This document shows positions 1 to 6,825 of a stretch of DNA of 6,825 nucleotides, in pieces. This DNA comes from Gammaproteobacteria bacterium (lineage in GTDB: Bacteria > Pseudomonadota > Gammaproteobacteria > Pseudomonadales > JAUIKI01). A program made the translations under genes and the position numbers. How positions within the stretch are numbered: the stretch's first letter is position 1; the number at the start of each line of letters is the position of its first letter. The notes beneath the pieces are model-generated. The model had not been told where the DNA came from, did no database searches, and was given only the letters and a program-made list of their open reading frames with translations. The DNA is taken from positions 1-6,825 of the forward strand of contig JAUIKI010000079.1 of NCBI GenBank assembly GCA_030430875.1, read 5' to 3'.

Positions 1-942
1 ACCCGCCTAGTGGATGCAGGTCTTGGCTGCCCTGATTGGCCAGGTTGCTATGGATTTTTAACAGTTCCCACCACTGACGAGCACATCAATCTTGCAGAGC
101 AACGATTCCCAGGAACGCAAGTTGAAACGAGCAAAGGTTGGCCTGAAATGATTCATCGCTATCTAGCAGGCACTTTGGGGTTATTAATCCTGACCATTAC
201 CATACTTTCTATTGTAAGGCGTCGGCAATTTGTCAATCAGCCAATTTGGCTCCCATTAGGATTAACTGCCTTAGTCATCTGGCAAGCATTATTTGGCATG
301 TGGACAGTCACATTAAAACTGTGGCCACAAATTGTCACCGCACATCTTTTAGGTGGCTTTGCTACCCTATCACTACTGTGGCTACTAACGCTACGCTTAT
401 CCAACCAAACTTGGCTTGCAGATACTCATACTTTTAGCAAACTCAAGAAACAAATTCCATTGAGTCTGCTGCTTTTGGTTTTTGTCATCATTCAAATTAG
501 CCTTGGAGGCTGGATGAGCTCTAATTATGCAGCTATTTCCTGTCCCGACTTCCCAACCTGTCAAGGCAAATGGTGGCCTGACATGGATTTCAGCGCAGGA
601 TTTAATTTATCGCAACATATTGGCCCTAATTATCTAGGTGGCACTATGGACAATGCAGCCCGCGTCGCTATTCATCTGACACATCGCATTGGTGCACTTG
701 TATTGGTTTTCTTGATGATTCCGTTTGTAATACGTTTACTTCGACTTAACTTTGCTAAGACGCGCAGGCTAGGCATTATCATCGCCATAATCTTCACTAT
801 CCAGATTGCTTTAGGTATTTCCAATATTCTTTGGTATATTCCCCTGCATATTGCTGTCGCTCACAATGCTGTTGGCGCTTTATTGCTTTTATCACTCATC
901 ACACTTAATTACCGCTTGATCACGACTCGACTTTCTCAATGA
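1..942 (+). CDS. ctaA: Haem A synthase CtaA/COX15, 5'-truncated by window edge
   Basis: This inner-membrane enzyme oxidises the C8 methyl group of haem O to the formyl group of haem A, the cofactor of aa3-type cytochrome c oxidases. The reading frame is open from base 1, and the first residues (TRLVDAGLGCPDWPGC) match the conserved segment just after the family's first membrane helix. About 20-30 N-terminal residues are therefore probably missing, and the GTG at base 10 is not a real start. Numbering from the first visible residue, two homologous halves can be seen. The first has E49-M-I-H52-R and H115 (TAHLLGG); the second has H228 (HLTHR) and H288 (VAHNAVG). By family knowledge these four histidines are the haem ligands and E49 is catalytically important. 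Both periplasmic cysteine pairs are present, C10/C16 (CPDWPGC) and C181/C187 (CPDFPTC). About seven hydrophobic helices are visible. The stop codon overlaps the cyoE start (ATGA), which suggests an operon. Confidence 0.96.
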   Translation, partial: TRLVDAGLGCPDWPGCYGFLTVPTTDEHINLAEQRFPGTQVETSKGWPEMIHRYLAGTLGLLILTITILSIVRRRQFVNQPIWLPLGLTALVIWQALFGMWTVTLKLWPQIVTAHLLGGFATLSLLWLLTLRLSNQTWLADTHTFSKLKKQIPLSLLLLVFVIIQISLGGWMSSNYAAISCPDFPTCQGKWWPDMDFSAGFNLSQHIGPNYLGGTMDNAARVAIHLTHRIGALVLVFLMIPFVIRLLRLNFAKTRRLGIIIAIIFTIQIALGISNILWYIPLHIAVAHNAVGALLLLSLITLNYRLITTRLSQ

Positions 943-1847
943 CTATGTTAAGCAACTATCAGCAACACGCCACTTGGTACGATTATTTAGAATTATGCAA
1001 ACCACGTGTTGTTGCACTGATGATTATCACGATTATTGTCGGTATGTTTCTGGCAACACCAGGTTTTGTACCATTAGATATTTTAATTCTCGGCAACCTT
1101 GGTATTGCCTTGTGTGCAGGCTCCGCTGCAAGCATTAACCATGTCATTGATCAACGTCTGGATGCGTTGATGAAACGCACAGAAAATCGGCCCATTGTGC
1201 AAGGACGAGTGAAAACACCGCATGCTATTATTTTTGCAATTCTTTTAGGCGTCACAGGAACAGCTATTTTAGTTCTCTACATCAACCCATTAACTGCCTG
1301 GCTAACATTAGCTTCTTTGCTAGGTTATGCATTTGTCTACACCATTTTTTTAAAACGTACCACACCACAAAACATTGTGATTGGCGGATTAGCTGGTGCT
1401 GCTCCTCCACTTCTGGGTTGGACTGCTGTCACCAATACCATTGACCCACATGCTTTATTATTAGTGTTAATTATTTTTGCATGGACACCACCACATTTCT
1501 GGGCATTAGCCATCAATCGCAAAGCAGATTATGCAAAAGTGAATATTCCAATGCTTCCAATTACTCATGGCAATCATTACACACGACTGCATATTCTGCT
1601 CTACACCTTAATCTTGTTTTCAGTGAGTCTCTTGCCATTTGCAAGTAACATGTCAGGTGCCATCTATTTATTAGGTGCTGTGATTTTAGGACTAGGGTTT
1701 ATTTATTGGGCAATTAGGCTGATGATTACAAAATCAGACGATGACGCATTGCAAATGTTTAAATACTCCATCATTTATTTGTTTGCACTTTTCGTAATTC
1801 TACTTGCTGATCATTATTTTCCCATTCACATTAATATAGGAGCATAA
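939..1847 (+). CDS. cyoE: Haem O synthase (protohaem IX farnesyltransferase) CyoE/CtaB
   Basis: This UbiA-superfamily membrane prenyltransferase transfers a farnesyl group from farnesyl diphosphate to the vinyl group of haem B, making haem O, which CtaA then uses. The protein is 302 residues, the normal family length, with about nine hydrophobic helices. The first Asp-rich motif is intact as N67-x3-D71-x3-D75, followed by the hallmark ALMKRT-x-NRP segment; by family knowledge it binds the Mg-diphosphate. The second conserved region reads HFWALAINRKADY (ending D197-Y198) and continues to IPMLP (203-207). The ATG at 939 overlaps the ctaA stop as ATGA, and no clear Shine-Dalgarno precedes it, so translational coupling is likely. 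A second in-frame ATG at 945 is an alternative start that would shorten the protein by two residues. The name ctaB fits this genomic context equally well. The gene lies beside ctaA and SCO rather than a cyoABCD operon, so it most likely serves a cytochrome c oxidase. Confidence 0.97.
   Translation: MTMLSNYQQHATWYDYLELCKPRVVALMIITIIVGMFLATPGFVPLDILILGNLGIALCAGSAASINHVIDQRLDALMKRTENRPIVQGRVKTPHAIIFAILLGVTGTAILVLYINPLTAWLTLASLLGYAFVYTIFLKRTTPQNIVIGGLAGAAPPLLGWTAVTNTIDPHALLLVLIIFAWTPPHFWALAINRKADYAKVNIPMLPITHGNHYTRLHILLYTLILFSVSLLPFASNMSGAIYLLGAVILGLGFIYWAIRLMITKSDDDALQMFKYSIIYLFALFVILLADHYFPIHINIGA
1838..1842 (+). promoter_or_regulatory. Shine-Dalgarno for the SCO gene
   Basis: AGGAG lies inside the last codons of cyoE, six bases before the ATG at 1849. 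This supports 1849 rather than the in-frame ATG at 1867 as the SCO start and ties translation of the two genes closely together. Confidence 0.75.
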
Positions 1848-1848
1848 T

Positions 1849-2508
1849 ATGCAGGGATCAGTTCGAATGACTGTCATTATTTTACTCGCCATTATTGGAT
1901 TAATTTTAGGTGGTTTTTTCTTCAACTATATTAAAAAACCTGCTCTAGATATCTCACAATTAGATAACATTAATGCACGTATTCTTGATCAGGCACGCAT
2001 CATTAAACCCTTCTCCTTAATCGACCATCAAAATAATGCTTTCACCAACGAAAATTTGCAAGGCAAATGGAGCTTACTCTTCTTTGGGTTTACTTTTTGT
2101 CCGGATATTTGTCCAACCACCTTATCAACATTAAATCATGTGCAAACAAAATTAGAACTCTCTGACCAAATAGATCCCACTTCTATTCAAGTTATTTTAG
2201 TCAGCGTTGATCCTGAACGAGACACGCCTGAAAAACTCGCAACATATGTTCATCATTTTAATTCTAAATTTATTGGAGTGACGGGGACAATCAAAACTAT
2301 TCAGCCATTAGCCTACAACCTTAATGTAAGCTTTATAAAATCGATAGGTGAAGCTCCAGAAAACTATCTTGTTGATCACAGCGGACAAATAGTATTAATC
2401 AATCCAAAAGGCGATTACTACGGTTTCATCAAAAATCCACATTCAGCAGAAAACATCGTAAAATTTCTGCAAATTAGTCAAGCATATTATCAGCAACAAC
2501 AGCCTTGA
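1849..2508 (+). CDS. sco1: SCO1/SenC/PrrC-family copper chaperone for cytochrome c oxidase
   Basis: This is a membrane-anchored, periplasm-facing thioredoxin-fold protein that, by family knowledge, binds copper and/or acts as a thiol reductase during assembly of the CuA site of cytochrome c oxidase subunit II. The protein is 219 residues, a normal SCO length. Residues about 8-28 form one hydrophobic anchor with no lipobox. The copper ligands are all visible: C84-P-D-I-C88 within FGFTFCPDICPTTL, and H177 in YLVDHSG. The conserved SVDPERDTP segment is also present. The tail ends in a short glutamine run (QQQQP). The start at 1849 is one base after the cyoE stop and has a good ribosome binding site. 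It appears to be the last gene of the operon, since 324 bases without a gene follow. The family also includes redox-signalling members (PrrC/SenC), but the position next to ctaA-cyoE favours an assembly role. Confidence 0.95.
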   Translation: MQGSVRMTVIILLAIIGLILGGFFFNYIKKPALDISQLDNINARILDQARIIKPFSLIDHQNNAFTNENLQGKWSLLFFGFTFCPDICPTTLSTLNHVQTKLELSDQIDPTSIQVILVSVDPERDTPEKLATYVHHFNSKFIGVTGTIKTIQPLAYNLNVSFIKSIGEAPENYLVDHSGQIVLINPKGDYYGFIKNPHSAENIVKFLQISQAYYQQQQP

Positions 2509-2551
2509 AAATATTTATTATTTATAGCTGACATACTACAAAAACAGGCTG

Positions 2552-2573
2552 AATCAAAATTGATTATTTTTTT
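2552..2573 (+). terminator. Weak candidate rho-independent terminator after the SCO gene
   Basis: A perfect palindrome AATCAAAATTGATT (2552-2565), able to form a 5-bp stem with a 4-base loop, is followed by A and seven T (2567-2573). The stem is almost all A-T, so it would be unstable. The position 44 bases past the SCO stop is right for an operon end, but termination could equally depend on Rho or on the second hairpin at 2637-2666. Confidence 0.3.
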
Positions 2574-2818
2574 GTGCTAGAAATCATAGCGAGCAAACCA
2601 TCTCAAAAAAATAGCACGTAAAATTCACCCATATTCAATAGTTATCCTCACCATCAGCTATTTTTTCACTCCAATTATCAGGCTAGCAATACCATTTAGC
2701 TCTTATTGCTTCAAATAATTAAGCTACATAGGGATCTTTGCAATAAAAAATAATGCTGGAGCTACTATATCGCTGCTAACATCTTCGGCTAAACTTAAAC
2801 ATAAGTAATGCGTCATAT

Positions 2819-2823
2819 AAGGA
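2819..2823 (+). promoter_or_regulatory. Shine-Dalgarno supporting a GTG start for the hybrid kinase
   Basis: AAGGA sits nine bases before the GTG at 2833. No comparable site precedes the downstream in-frame ATG at 2875, where the sequence is TCATTTTTC. This favours the GTG start although the signal peptide appears to begin near the ATG. Confidence 0.55.
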
Positions 2824-2832
2824 CGAAATACA

Positions 2833-5676
2833 GTGTTAATTCACTCCAATAATCACAATGTTAACTCATTTTTCATGGTGAATTTAAAAACTATAATTAT
2901 TATCATGGTTTTTAGTGGAATATTTAGTGTTTTTTCGACAAATATTAGAGCTGAAATAAATTTTGCGCAAATACAATCAGACAACATGGAAACTGATTTG
3001 ACGCAGGCTATTGCTATATTTACCGATAAAAATCATCAGCACACACCAGAATCAATCGCATTAGGCGAGGCAAAAAATGACTTTAAATTAGCAAAGACTA
3101 ATAACCCCAACTTTGGATTTAATCGCAGCACCATTTGGGTAAAAATTCCTATCCATAATACGACTAACATGGTACAAGAACGTGTTATCTCAATTCATTA
3201 CGCAATGATAGAACACCTCCGATTTTTCTATCAATCCAACACAGGAGATTTTCACGAAACTATTACTGGCTTGAACTATCCTTACTACCAACGCCCAATC
3301 GAATCAGACTATTATGCATTTCCAATTACCTTAGCTGCTGGCGAAAAACAAATTTTCTATATTGAAGTGCATTCTTATACTCCATTTGCGCTTCCAATCA
3401 GACTGACAACTTTCACACAATTCACGCAGTTTAATTCACATAAAATGTTGTTTACCGGCATTTATGTTGGCATCATGATTGCGTTGATTTTATATAACTT
3501 ATTTGTCTTTATCTCAACCCGAGATAAAGCGTATTTATTCTATGTATTTTTTGCATTTGGATCAGCGATTAGCTCAATCATCATCTTAGGATTTGGTTAT
3601 CAATTCTGGCCAAATGCAACTCTTTTTAACAAACACCTGGCAACATTTAGCTTGGGTTTATTAACCGTCATGATGATTCAATTTTGTCGATATTTTCTCG
3701 ACACACAATCATCAATGCCCAACTATGACAAAGTATTAAAAATCAGCCTATATGTTTTTAGCTTAATTGCCATTATCATCACCTTAGGTGGTTTTCGTCA
3801 CACAGCAGGGCTGGGATACTACGCATCAATGACAGGAGCAACATTAATTATCGGCGTCATAGTTCTTGGCATTAAATACCGCATTCAATCTATTATTTTT
3901 TTTGTACTTGCATGGGGGGTTTTATTAGCAACCGCACCTCTCGCAATCTATTCAGTTATTAATATTCTTCCGCATAAACCAATTTTTACGTGGATATACC
4001 AGCTGGGAAATGCAGTCGAGGCCATACTTTTATCACTCGCTCTTGCTGATCGTATCAATACGCTGAAGCAAGAGAAAGTAGAATCATTAAAGCTTGCGAA
4101 TGAAGCCAAATTATTAGCCGAATCAAAGTCTAATTTTCTCGCTACGATGAGTCACGAAATTCGCACACCAATGAATGGTATTCTTTCCATGTCTGATCTG
4201 CTACAAAATGCTGACCTACCTCCACAATCAAAACATTACGCTGCTGTAATCAATCAATCTGGCCAAGCACTAGTAACGCTGATTAACGATATTCTTGATC
4301 ATGCAAAGATTGAATCTAAAAAAATGCGACTTGAAATCATTCCATTTAATCTAGATCAACTCATCATTGATTGTTTAGGTATTTACACACTCAATGCAAA
4401 AGAGAAATCAATCACCTTACTTGCTGATATCCATCCTGATGTTCCAACATATTTACGCGGAGATCCAAACAGACTACGACAAATCTTATTAAATTTTTTA
4501 AGTAATGCTATAAAATTCACTAATCAAGGTGAAATCACAATTCAAATCACTATTCAAGAAATTAATCATCAGGATCACGCTAGAAACTCAAAAGATACTA
4601 CGCTAAAAATAGCAGTTAAAGACACTGGCATAGGCATCAAAAAACCTGACATAAACAAACTATTCCAGGCCTATTCTCAAGCAGATAAAACAACATATCG
4701 ACGCTTTGGCGGAACAGGTCTTGGGTTGACAATTTCTCGTCAACTGGTTGAGTTAATGAAAGGTGAAATTGGAGTGGTCAGCAATCAAGGTGAAGGCTCT
4801 GAATTTTGGATCAAAATTCCATTCGGCATTTCTTCATCAAAAGAAATGCATGAAGAACCACTTAATCTAGAGTTTTTAAAGAATAAATCACTACTGCTTA
4901 TTGAAGAAAATTCACATATAGCAGAGCTGATTCGAAAACAGTGTGACTACTATAATCTACAAATATCACATGCCAAAACAAAAGCTGCTGCTTTAAACTT
5001 TCTGGCTAATAATAAGCAAAGTAATTCTCCAGTTGATATTATTTTATATCAACACCAATTTCCTGGAATTTCCATCAATGACATTCAATTGGAAATCGAA
5101 AGAAAAATCTCTTGGGTCTTACTTACTGAAGTTGATCAAACACCTGGCTCCACACAAAACCCAATGGTCAAAACTATTCTGGAAAAACCTTTCACTCCTA
5201 GGCAATTACTTTCTGCCCTGCTAACTGCTATTCAACCCAAAATAAAAAAATCGGTAAAAAAAGATTTAAACGAATTAGAAACTATTACTTTTTCAGACTG
5301 CAATGTACTAGTTGCGGAAGATAATGAAGTTAATCAACTTGTCATTCGAAGCATTTTGGGTAAATTTAATATAAAACCCATCATTGCAGCCAATGGACTA
5401 CAAGCTTTGTCAAAAGCAAAAGAACTGCATGCTATTCTTGATGTGATTTTAATGGATGTTGAAATGCCCAAGCTCGACGGCTTGGGTGCAACCCGACAAC
5501 TCAGAGACTATGAAAAATCTCATGATTTAGATGAACTGCCAATCGTTGGCCTATCAGCACATGCCTTATCAGAACATCAAGATATGTGCATCGAAGCTGG
5601 AATGAATGACTATCTGACAAAACCCATCAATCAACAAGCACTTCTGCAAATGCTACAAGAAGTCTTAAAACATTAA
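2833..5676 (+). CDS. 7TMR-DISM hybrid sensor histidine kinase with one degenerate and one intact receiver
   Basis: This is an inner-membrane sensor kinase of 947 residues from the GTG. A signal-peptide-like stretch spans about 15-40 and may be cleaved after A40. The periplasmic part, about 41-195, resembles 7TMR-DISMED2, with the typical NFGF...W102 region; related domains are thought to bind carbohydrate or other small ligands. Seven hydrophobic helices (7TMR-DISM_7TM) run from about 205 to 405, then a charged helical linker. HisKA carries H441 in MSHEIRTPMNG. The ATPase domain has N558 (N box), D597-T-G-I-G601 (G1), GGTGLGL 626-632 (G2) and G653-E-G655 (G3), so the kinase core looks active. 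A receiver-like domain at about 683-798 keeps E691/E692 and K785 but has Q740 where the phospho-acceptor Asp should be. The final receiver, about 822-945, is complete: E829/D830, D875, S908, K930. No HPt domain follows, so a separate HPt protein is expected. The gene is probably its own transcription unit. The signal it senses cannot be named. Confidence 0.93.
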   Translation: MLIHSNNHNVNSFFMVNLKTIIIIMVFSGIFSVFSTNIRAEINFAQIQSDNMETDLTQAIAIFTDKNHQHTPESIALGEAKNDFKLAKTNNPNFGFNRSTIWVKIPIHNTTNMVQERVISIHYAMIEHLRFFYQSNTGDFHETITGLNYPYYQRPIESDYYAFPITLAAGEKQIFYIEVHSYTPFALPIRLTTFTQFTQFNSHKMLFTGIYVGIMIALILYNLFVFISTRDKAYLFYVFFAFGSAISSIIILGFGYQFWPNATLFNKHLATFSLGLLTVMMIQFCRYFLDTQSSMPNYDKVLKISLYVFSLIAIIITLGGFRHTAGLGYYASMTGATLIIGVIVLGIKYRIQSIIFFVLAWGVLLATAPLAIYSVINILPHKPIFTWIYQLGNAVEAILLSLALADRINTLKQEKVESLKLANEAKLLAESKSNFLATMSHEIRTPMNGILSMSDLLQNADLPPQSKHYAAVINQSGQALVTLINDILDHAKIESKKMRLEIIPFNLDQLIIDCLGIYTLNAKEKSITLLADIHPDVPTYLRGDPNRLRQILLNFLSNAIKFTNQGEITIQITIQEINHQDHARNSKDTTLKIAVKDTGIGIKKPDINKLFQAYSQADKTTYRRFGGTGLGLTISRQLVELMKGEIGVVSNQGEGSEFWIKIPFGISSSKEMHEEPLNLEFLKNKSLLLIEENSHIAELIRKQCDYYNLQISHAKTKAAALNFLANNKQSNSPVDIILYQHQFPGISINDIQLEIERKISWVLLTEVDQTPGSTQNPMVKTILEKPFTPRQLLSALLTAIQPKIKKSVKKDLNELETITFSDCNVLVAEDNEVNQLVIRSILGKFNIKPIIAANGLQALSKAKELHAILDVILMDVEMPKLDGLGATRQLRDYEKSHDLDELPIVGLSAHALSEHQDMCIEAGMNDYLTKPINQQALLQMLQEVLKH

Positions 5677-5704
5677 AAGTATGCGTTGTCATAACCAGCT
5701 AAAA

Positions 5705-5733
5705 GCTAATGACGTGAAAACCACATCATTAGC
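5705..5733. terminator. Strong hairpin between convergent genes, likely bidirectional terminator
   Basis: GCTAATGA (5705-5712) pairs perfectly with TCATTAGC (5726-5733). After one C-A mismatch, GTG (5714-5716) pairs with CAC (5722-5724) around a loop of AAAAC. On the minus strand the stem is followed directly by TTTT (complement of 5701-5704), matching a terminator for the MBL gene. On the plus strand a T-rich stretch (TTATTTTCTT, 5742-5751) comes only eight bases after the stem, so termination of the kinase transcript there is less canonical. Its place between two convergent stop codons supports a terminator role. Confidence 0.65.
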
Positions 5734-5756
5734 CTCATTGGCTTATTTTCTTAAGG

Positions 5757-6803
5757 TTAATTATCAACAGGAAAAATTATTTTATCCATTGGCTTGGGTA
5801 GAATATTTTTTGCATCCTCAGGCTTTGCTTGATCTAAGCGGCGAATAAAGTCACGAATATTATTCATTCGTAGTACTTTTATTTTTTGATGATCAATATC
5901 ATTATTACCAAAAAAATCTTCCCAGTGGCCCATCAAGTAGTAATCAGCATTTAAGTGCTTTACCACGCCTGTTGGATATCCCCTCACTTCTTTAAAACCG
6001 CCAACACACAAGATAGCTAAATTAACCGGATGTTGATCAGCTGCTGTCAGCGTTGGAACAAAACCAAGCGGAGGTGTGCTGGCTGCATCTTGAAAATGTA
6101 TTCTGAACTTCACGCGTTCTCGCTTATCAAGGAAATCAATTAAATAAGCAAATGTTTGTCCTTCAAGCCAATTATCCGCAGTACGTGGCAATTCAGTCAA
6201 ATCTTGTTTGTACGTGCCTTTGTAGACTTTCACACCCCAAAGATGAGGCGCATGTTCAGATTTAATCGCCATAAATCGCATTTTGCGGCTGGGTGTGTAT
6301 ATCCATTTTCCTGGATGCTCACCTACTGCCATGTGCGCATTGAGTTTAACAATACGAGATGGCTCCAAAACCGCCGCCATGATGTGTCCAACAGTATCTG
6401 ACCCACACACCACAGATTTGGGTGCATGTTTTTGCATGATGTAGGGTAAATCCATTAAGTGGTCATAGTGTGCATGTCCAACTAAGACTGTCTCTACATC
6501 AGATACATCGGGCAACATTTTATCAATGAGCGCTTCATCTGCTTTAATCTTATGAAAGGGGGCAAGCTCCAAAAGACTTGGATTGGTAAACGAAGGCGCT
6601 ATCATCATACGCTCACCGCGCCATTCAATGAGATAACCAGCAACACCTAAATATTGAAGATTAACGGTTTGCGAGCTAGTTTGATCTGTCTCTATCTGGC
6701 CATCATAAAATTCAAGACCAGTTAATCGTGTGGCACATCCACTTAACTGTAAACAAACTAAAAGAACTGTATAGAGAATAACTTGTGTCATTATTTTTTT
6801 CAT
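5757..6803 (-). CDS. Lipid-anchored metallo-beta-lactamase-fold hydrolase (UlaG/NAPE-PLD-like), substrate unknown
   Basis: The protein is 348 residues. It begins with a lipoprotein signal peptide: basic start MKK, a hydrophobic core, and lipobox L20-S-G-C23. Residue 24 is Ala, not Asp, so by the Lol sorting rule it probably goes to the outer membrane. The body is a metallo-beta-lactamase fold. The metal motif is H110-A-H112-Y-D114-H115, with likely further ligands H184 or H187 (SEHAPH), D239 (FQDA) and H293 (MGHWED). This order H-x-H-x-DH / H / D / H is that of dinuclear-zinc hydrolases such as UlaG lactonases and NAPE-hydrolysing phospholipases (family knowledge), so activity is expected but the substrate cannot be read from the sequence. 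The start ATG (6801-6803) has AGGT seven bases upstream (6811-6814). The gene converges on the kinase gene and shares its terminator hairpin. Only 22 bases upstream are visible, so its promoter is not assessable. Confidence 0.9.
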   Translation of the reverse strand: MKKIMTQVILYTVLLVCLQLSGCATRLTGLEFYDGQIETDQTSSQTVNLQYLGVAGYLIEWRGERMMIAPSFTNPSLLELAPFHKIKADEALIDKMLPDVSDVETVLVGHAHYDHLMDLPYIMQKHAPKSVVCGSDTVGHIMAAVLEPSRIVKLNAHMAVGEHPGKWIYTPSRKMRFMAIKSEHAPHLWGVKVYKGTYKQDLTELPRTADNWLEGQTFAYLIDFLDKRERVKFRIHFQDAASTPPLGFVPTLTAADQHPVNLAILCVGGFKEVRGYPTGVVKHLNADYYLMGHWEDFFGNNDIDHQKIKVLRMNNIRDFIRRLDQAKPEDAKNILPKPMDKIIFPVDN

Positions 6804-6825
6804 TGTTATTACCTAAAATTATTAT

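Larger units (their letters stand above)
2509..2832. other. AT-rich intergenic region between the oxidase-assembly operon and the hybrid kinase
   Basis: No credible gene or RNA gene was seen on either strand. Besides the hairpin at 2552-2573, a second weak terminator-like element pairs 2637-2643 with 2656-2662 (one G-U pair) and is followed by four T. An isolated stem pairs 2685-2691 with 2704-2710 around a 12-base loop, without a T-tract on either strand. Promoter matches for the kinase are poor; the best noted is TTGCAA at 2738-2743 with TACTAT at 2763-2768, four of six matches each with an over-long 19-base spacer. The length fits an operon end followed by an independent promoter, but the promoter is not located with confidence. 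Confidence 0.6.

Noticed and set aside
246..437. Plus-strand open frame of 63 codons in another frame of ctaA.
   Set aside because: It lies wholly within conserved ctaA sequence and lacks independent support.
1337..1522. Minus-strand open frame of 61 codons inside cyoE.
   Set aside because: It is antisense to a highly conserved coding region and shows no family features of its own; a shadow frame.
2524..2661. 8-bp inverted repeat ATAGCTGA (2524-2531) / TCAGCTAT (2654-2661) followed by a T-run, as a possible structured RNA or long terminator.
   Set aside because: The arms are 122 bases apart and do not extend; about one 8-bp inverted match is expected by chance in an AT-rich region of this length.
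2808..2852. Fourteen-codon reading frame ATG...TAA overlapping the kinase GTG, as a possible leader peptide.
   Set aside because: It has no convincing ribosome binding site and no regulatory codon pattern; it is short enough to be chance.
5033..5224. Plus-strand open frame of 63 codons within the kinase pseudo-receiver, considered as a sign that a frameshift degraded the domain.
   Set aside because: The kinase frame runs without a break through the domain and keeps the receiver's acidic pair and lysine, so the missing Asp is a substitution, not a frameshift.
6156..6401. Plus-strand open frame of 81 codons opposite the MBL gene.
   Set aside because: It is antisense to the conserved metallo-hydrolase and has no recognisable protein features; a shadow frame.

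Overview
The window is an ordinary chromosomal stretch from an AT-rich Gram-negative bacterium. The haem A synthase / haem O synthase / SCO cluster, the outer-membrane-type lipoprotein signal and the domain make-up of the sensor kinase all fit a gammaproteobacterium. The cytochrome c oxidase assembly order recalls Legionella/Coxiella-like and Pseudomonas-like genomes, but genus and family cannot be fixed from this sequence alone. No mobile element, phage gene, CRISPR array, tRNA or rRNA was seen.

Left part (1-2508, + strand): the downstream end of a cytochrome c oxidase assembly operon. It holds ctaA (haem A synthase, 5' end cut by the window edge), cyoE/ctaB (haem O synthase, overlapping ctaA by ATGA), and a SCO1/SenC copper chaperone whose start lies 1 base after the cyoE stop. 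Together they supply the oxidase: CyoE farnesylates haem B to haem O, CtaA oxidises haem O to haem A, and SCO helps deliver copper to the CuA centre. The oxidase subunits themselves would be expected upstream, outside the window.

Middle (2509-2832): a 324-base AT-rich intergenic region with two weak terminator-like hairpins and only poor promoter matches, ending in a good Shine-Dalgarno sequence. Next comes a large membrane-bound hybrid sensor histidine kinase (2833-5676) with a periplasmic 7TMR-DISM sensory domain, a seven-helix membrane domain, HisKA, HATPase, a degenerate receiver lacking the phospho-acceptor aspartate, and an intact C-terminal receiver. No HPt protein or DNA-binding response regulator is seen nearby, so its partner must lie elsewhere.

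Right part (5677-6825): a short convergent gap with a strong, roughly symmetric hairpin that probably terminates transcription in both directions. It is followed by a minus-strand gene for a lipid-anchored metallo-beta-lactamase-fold hydrolase (UlaG/NAPE-PLD-like) of unknown substrate.

I see no convincing new multi-gene system. The points most worth a second look are the pseudo-receiver inside the hybrid kinase, the lipid-anchored MBL hydrolase, and two start-site questions that affect annotation.
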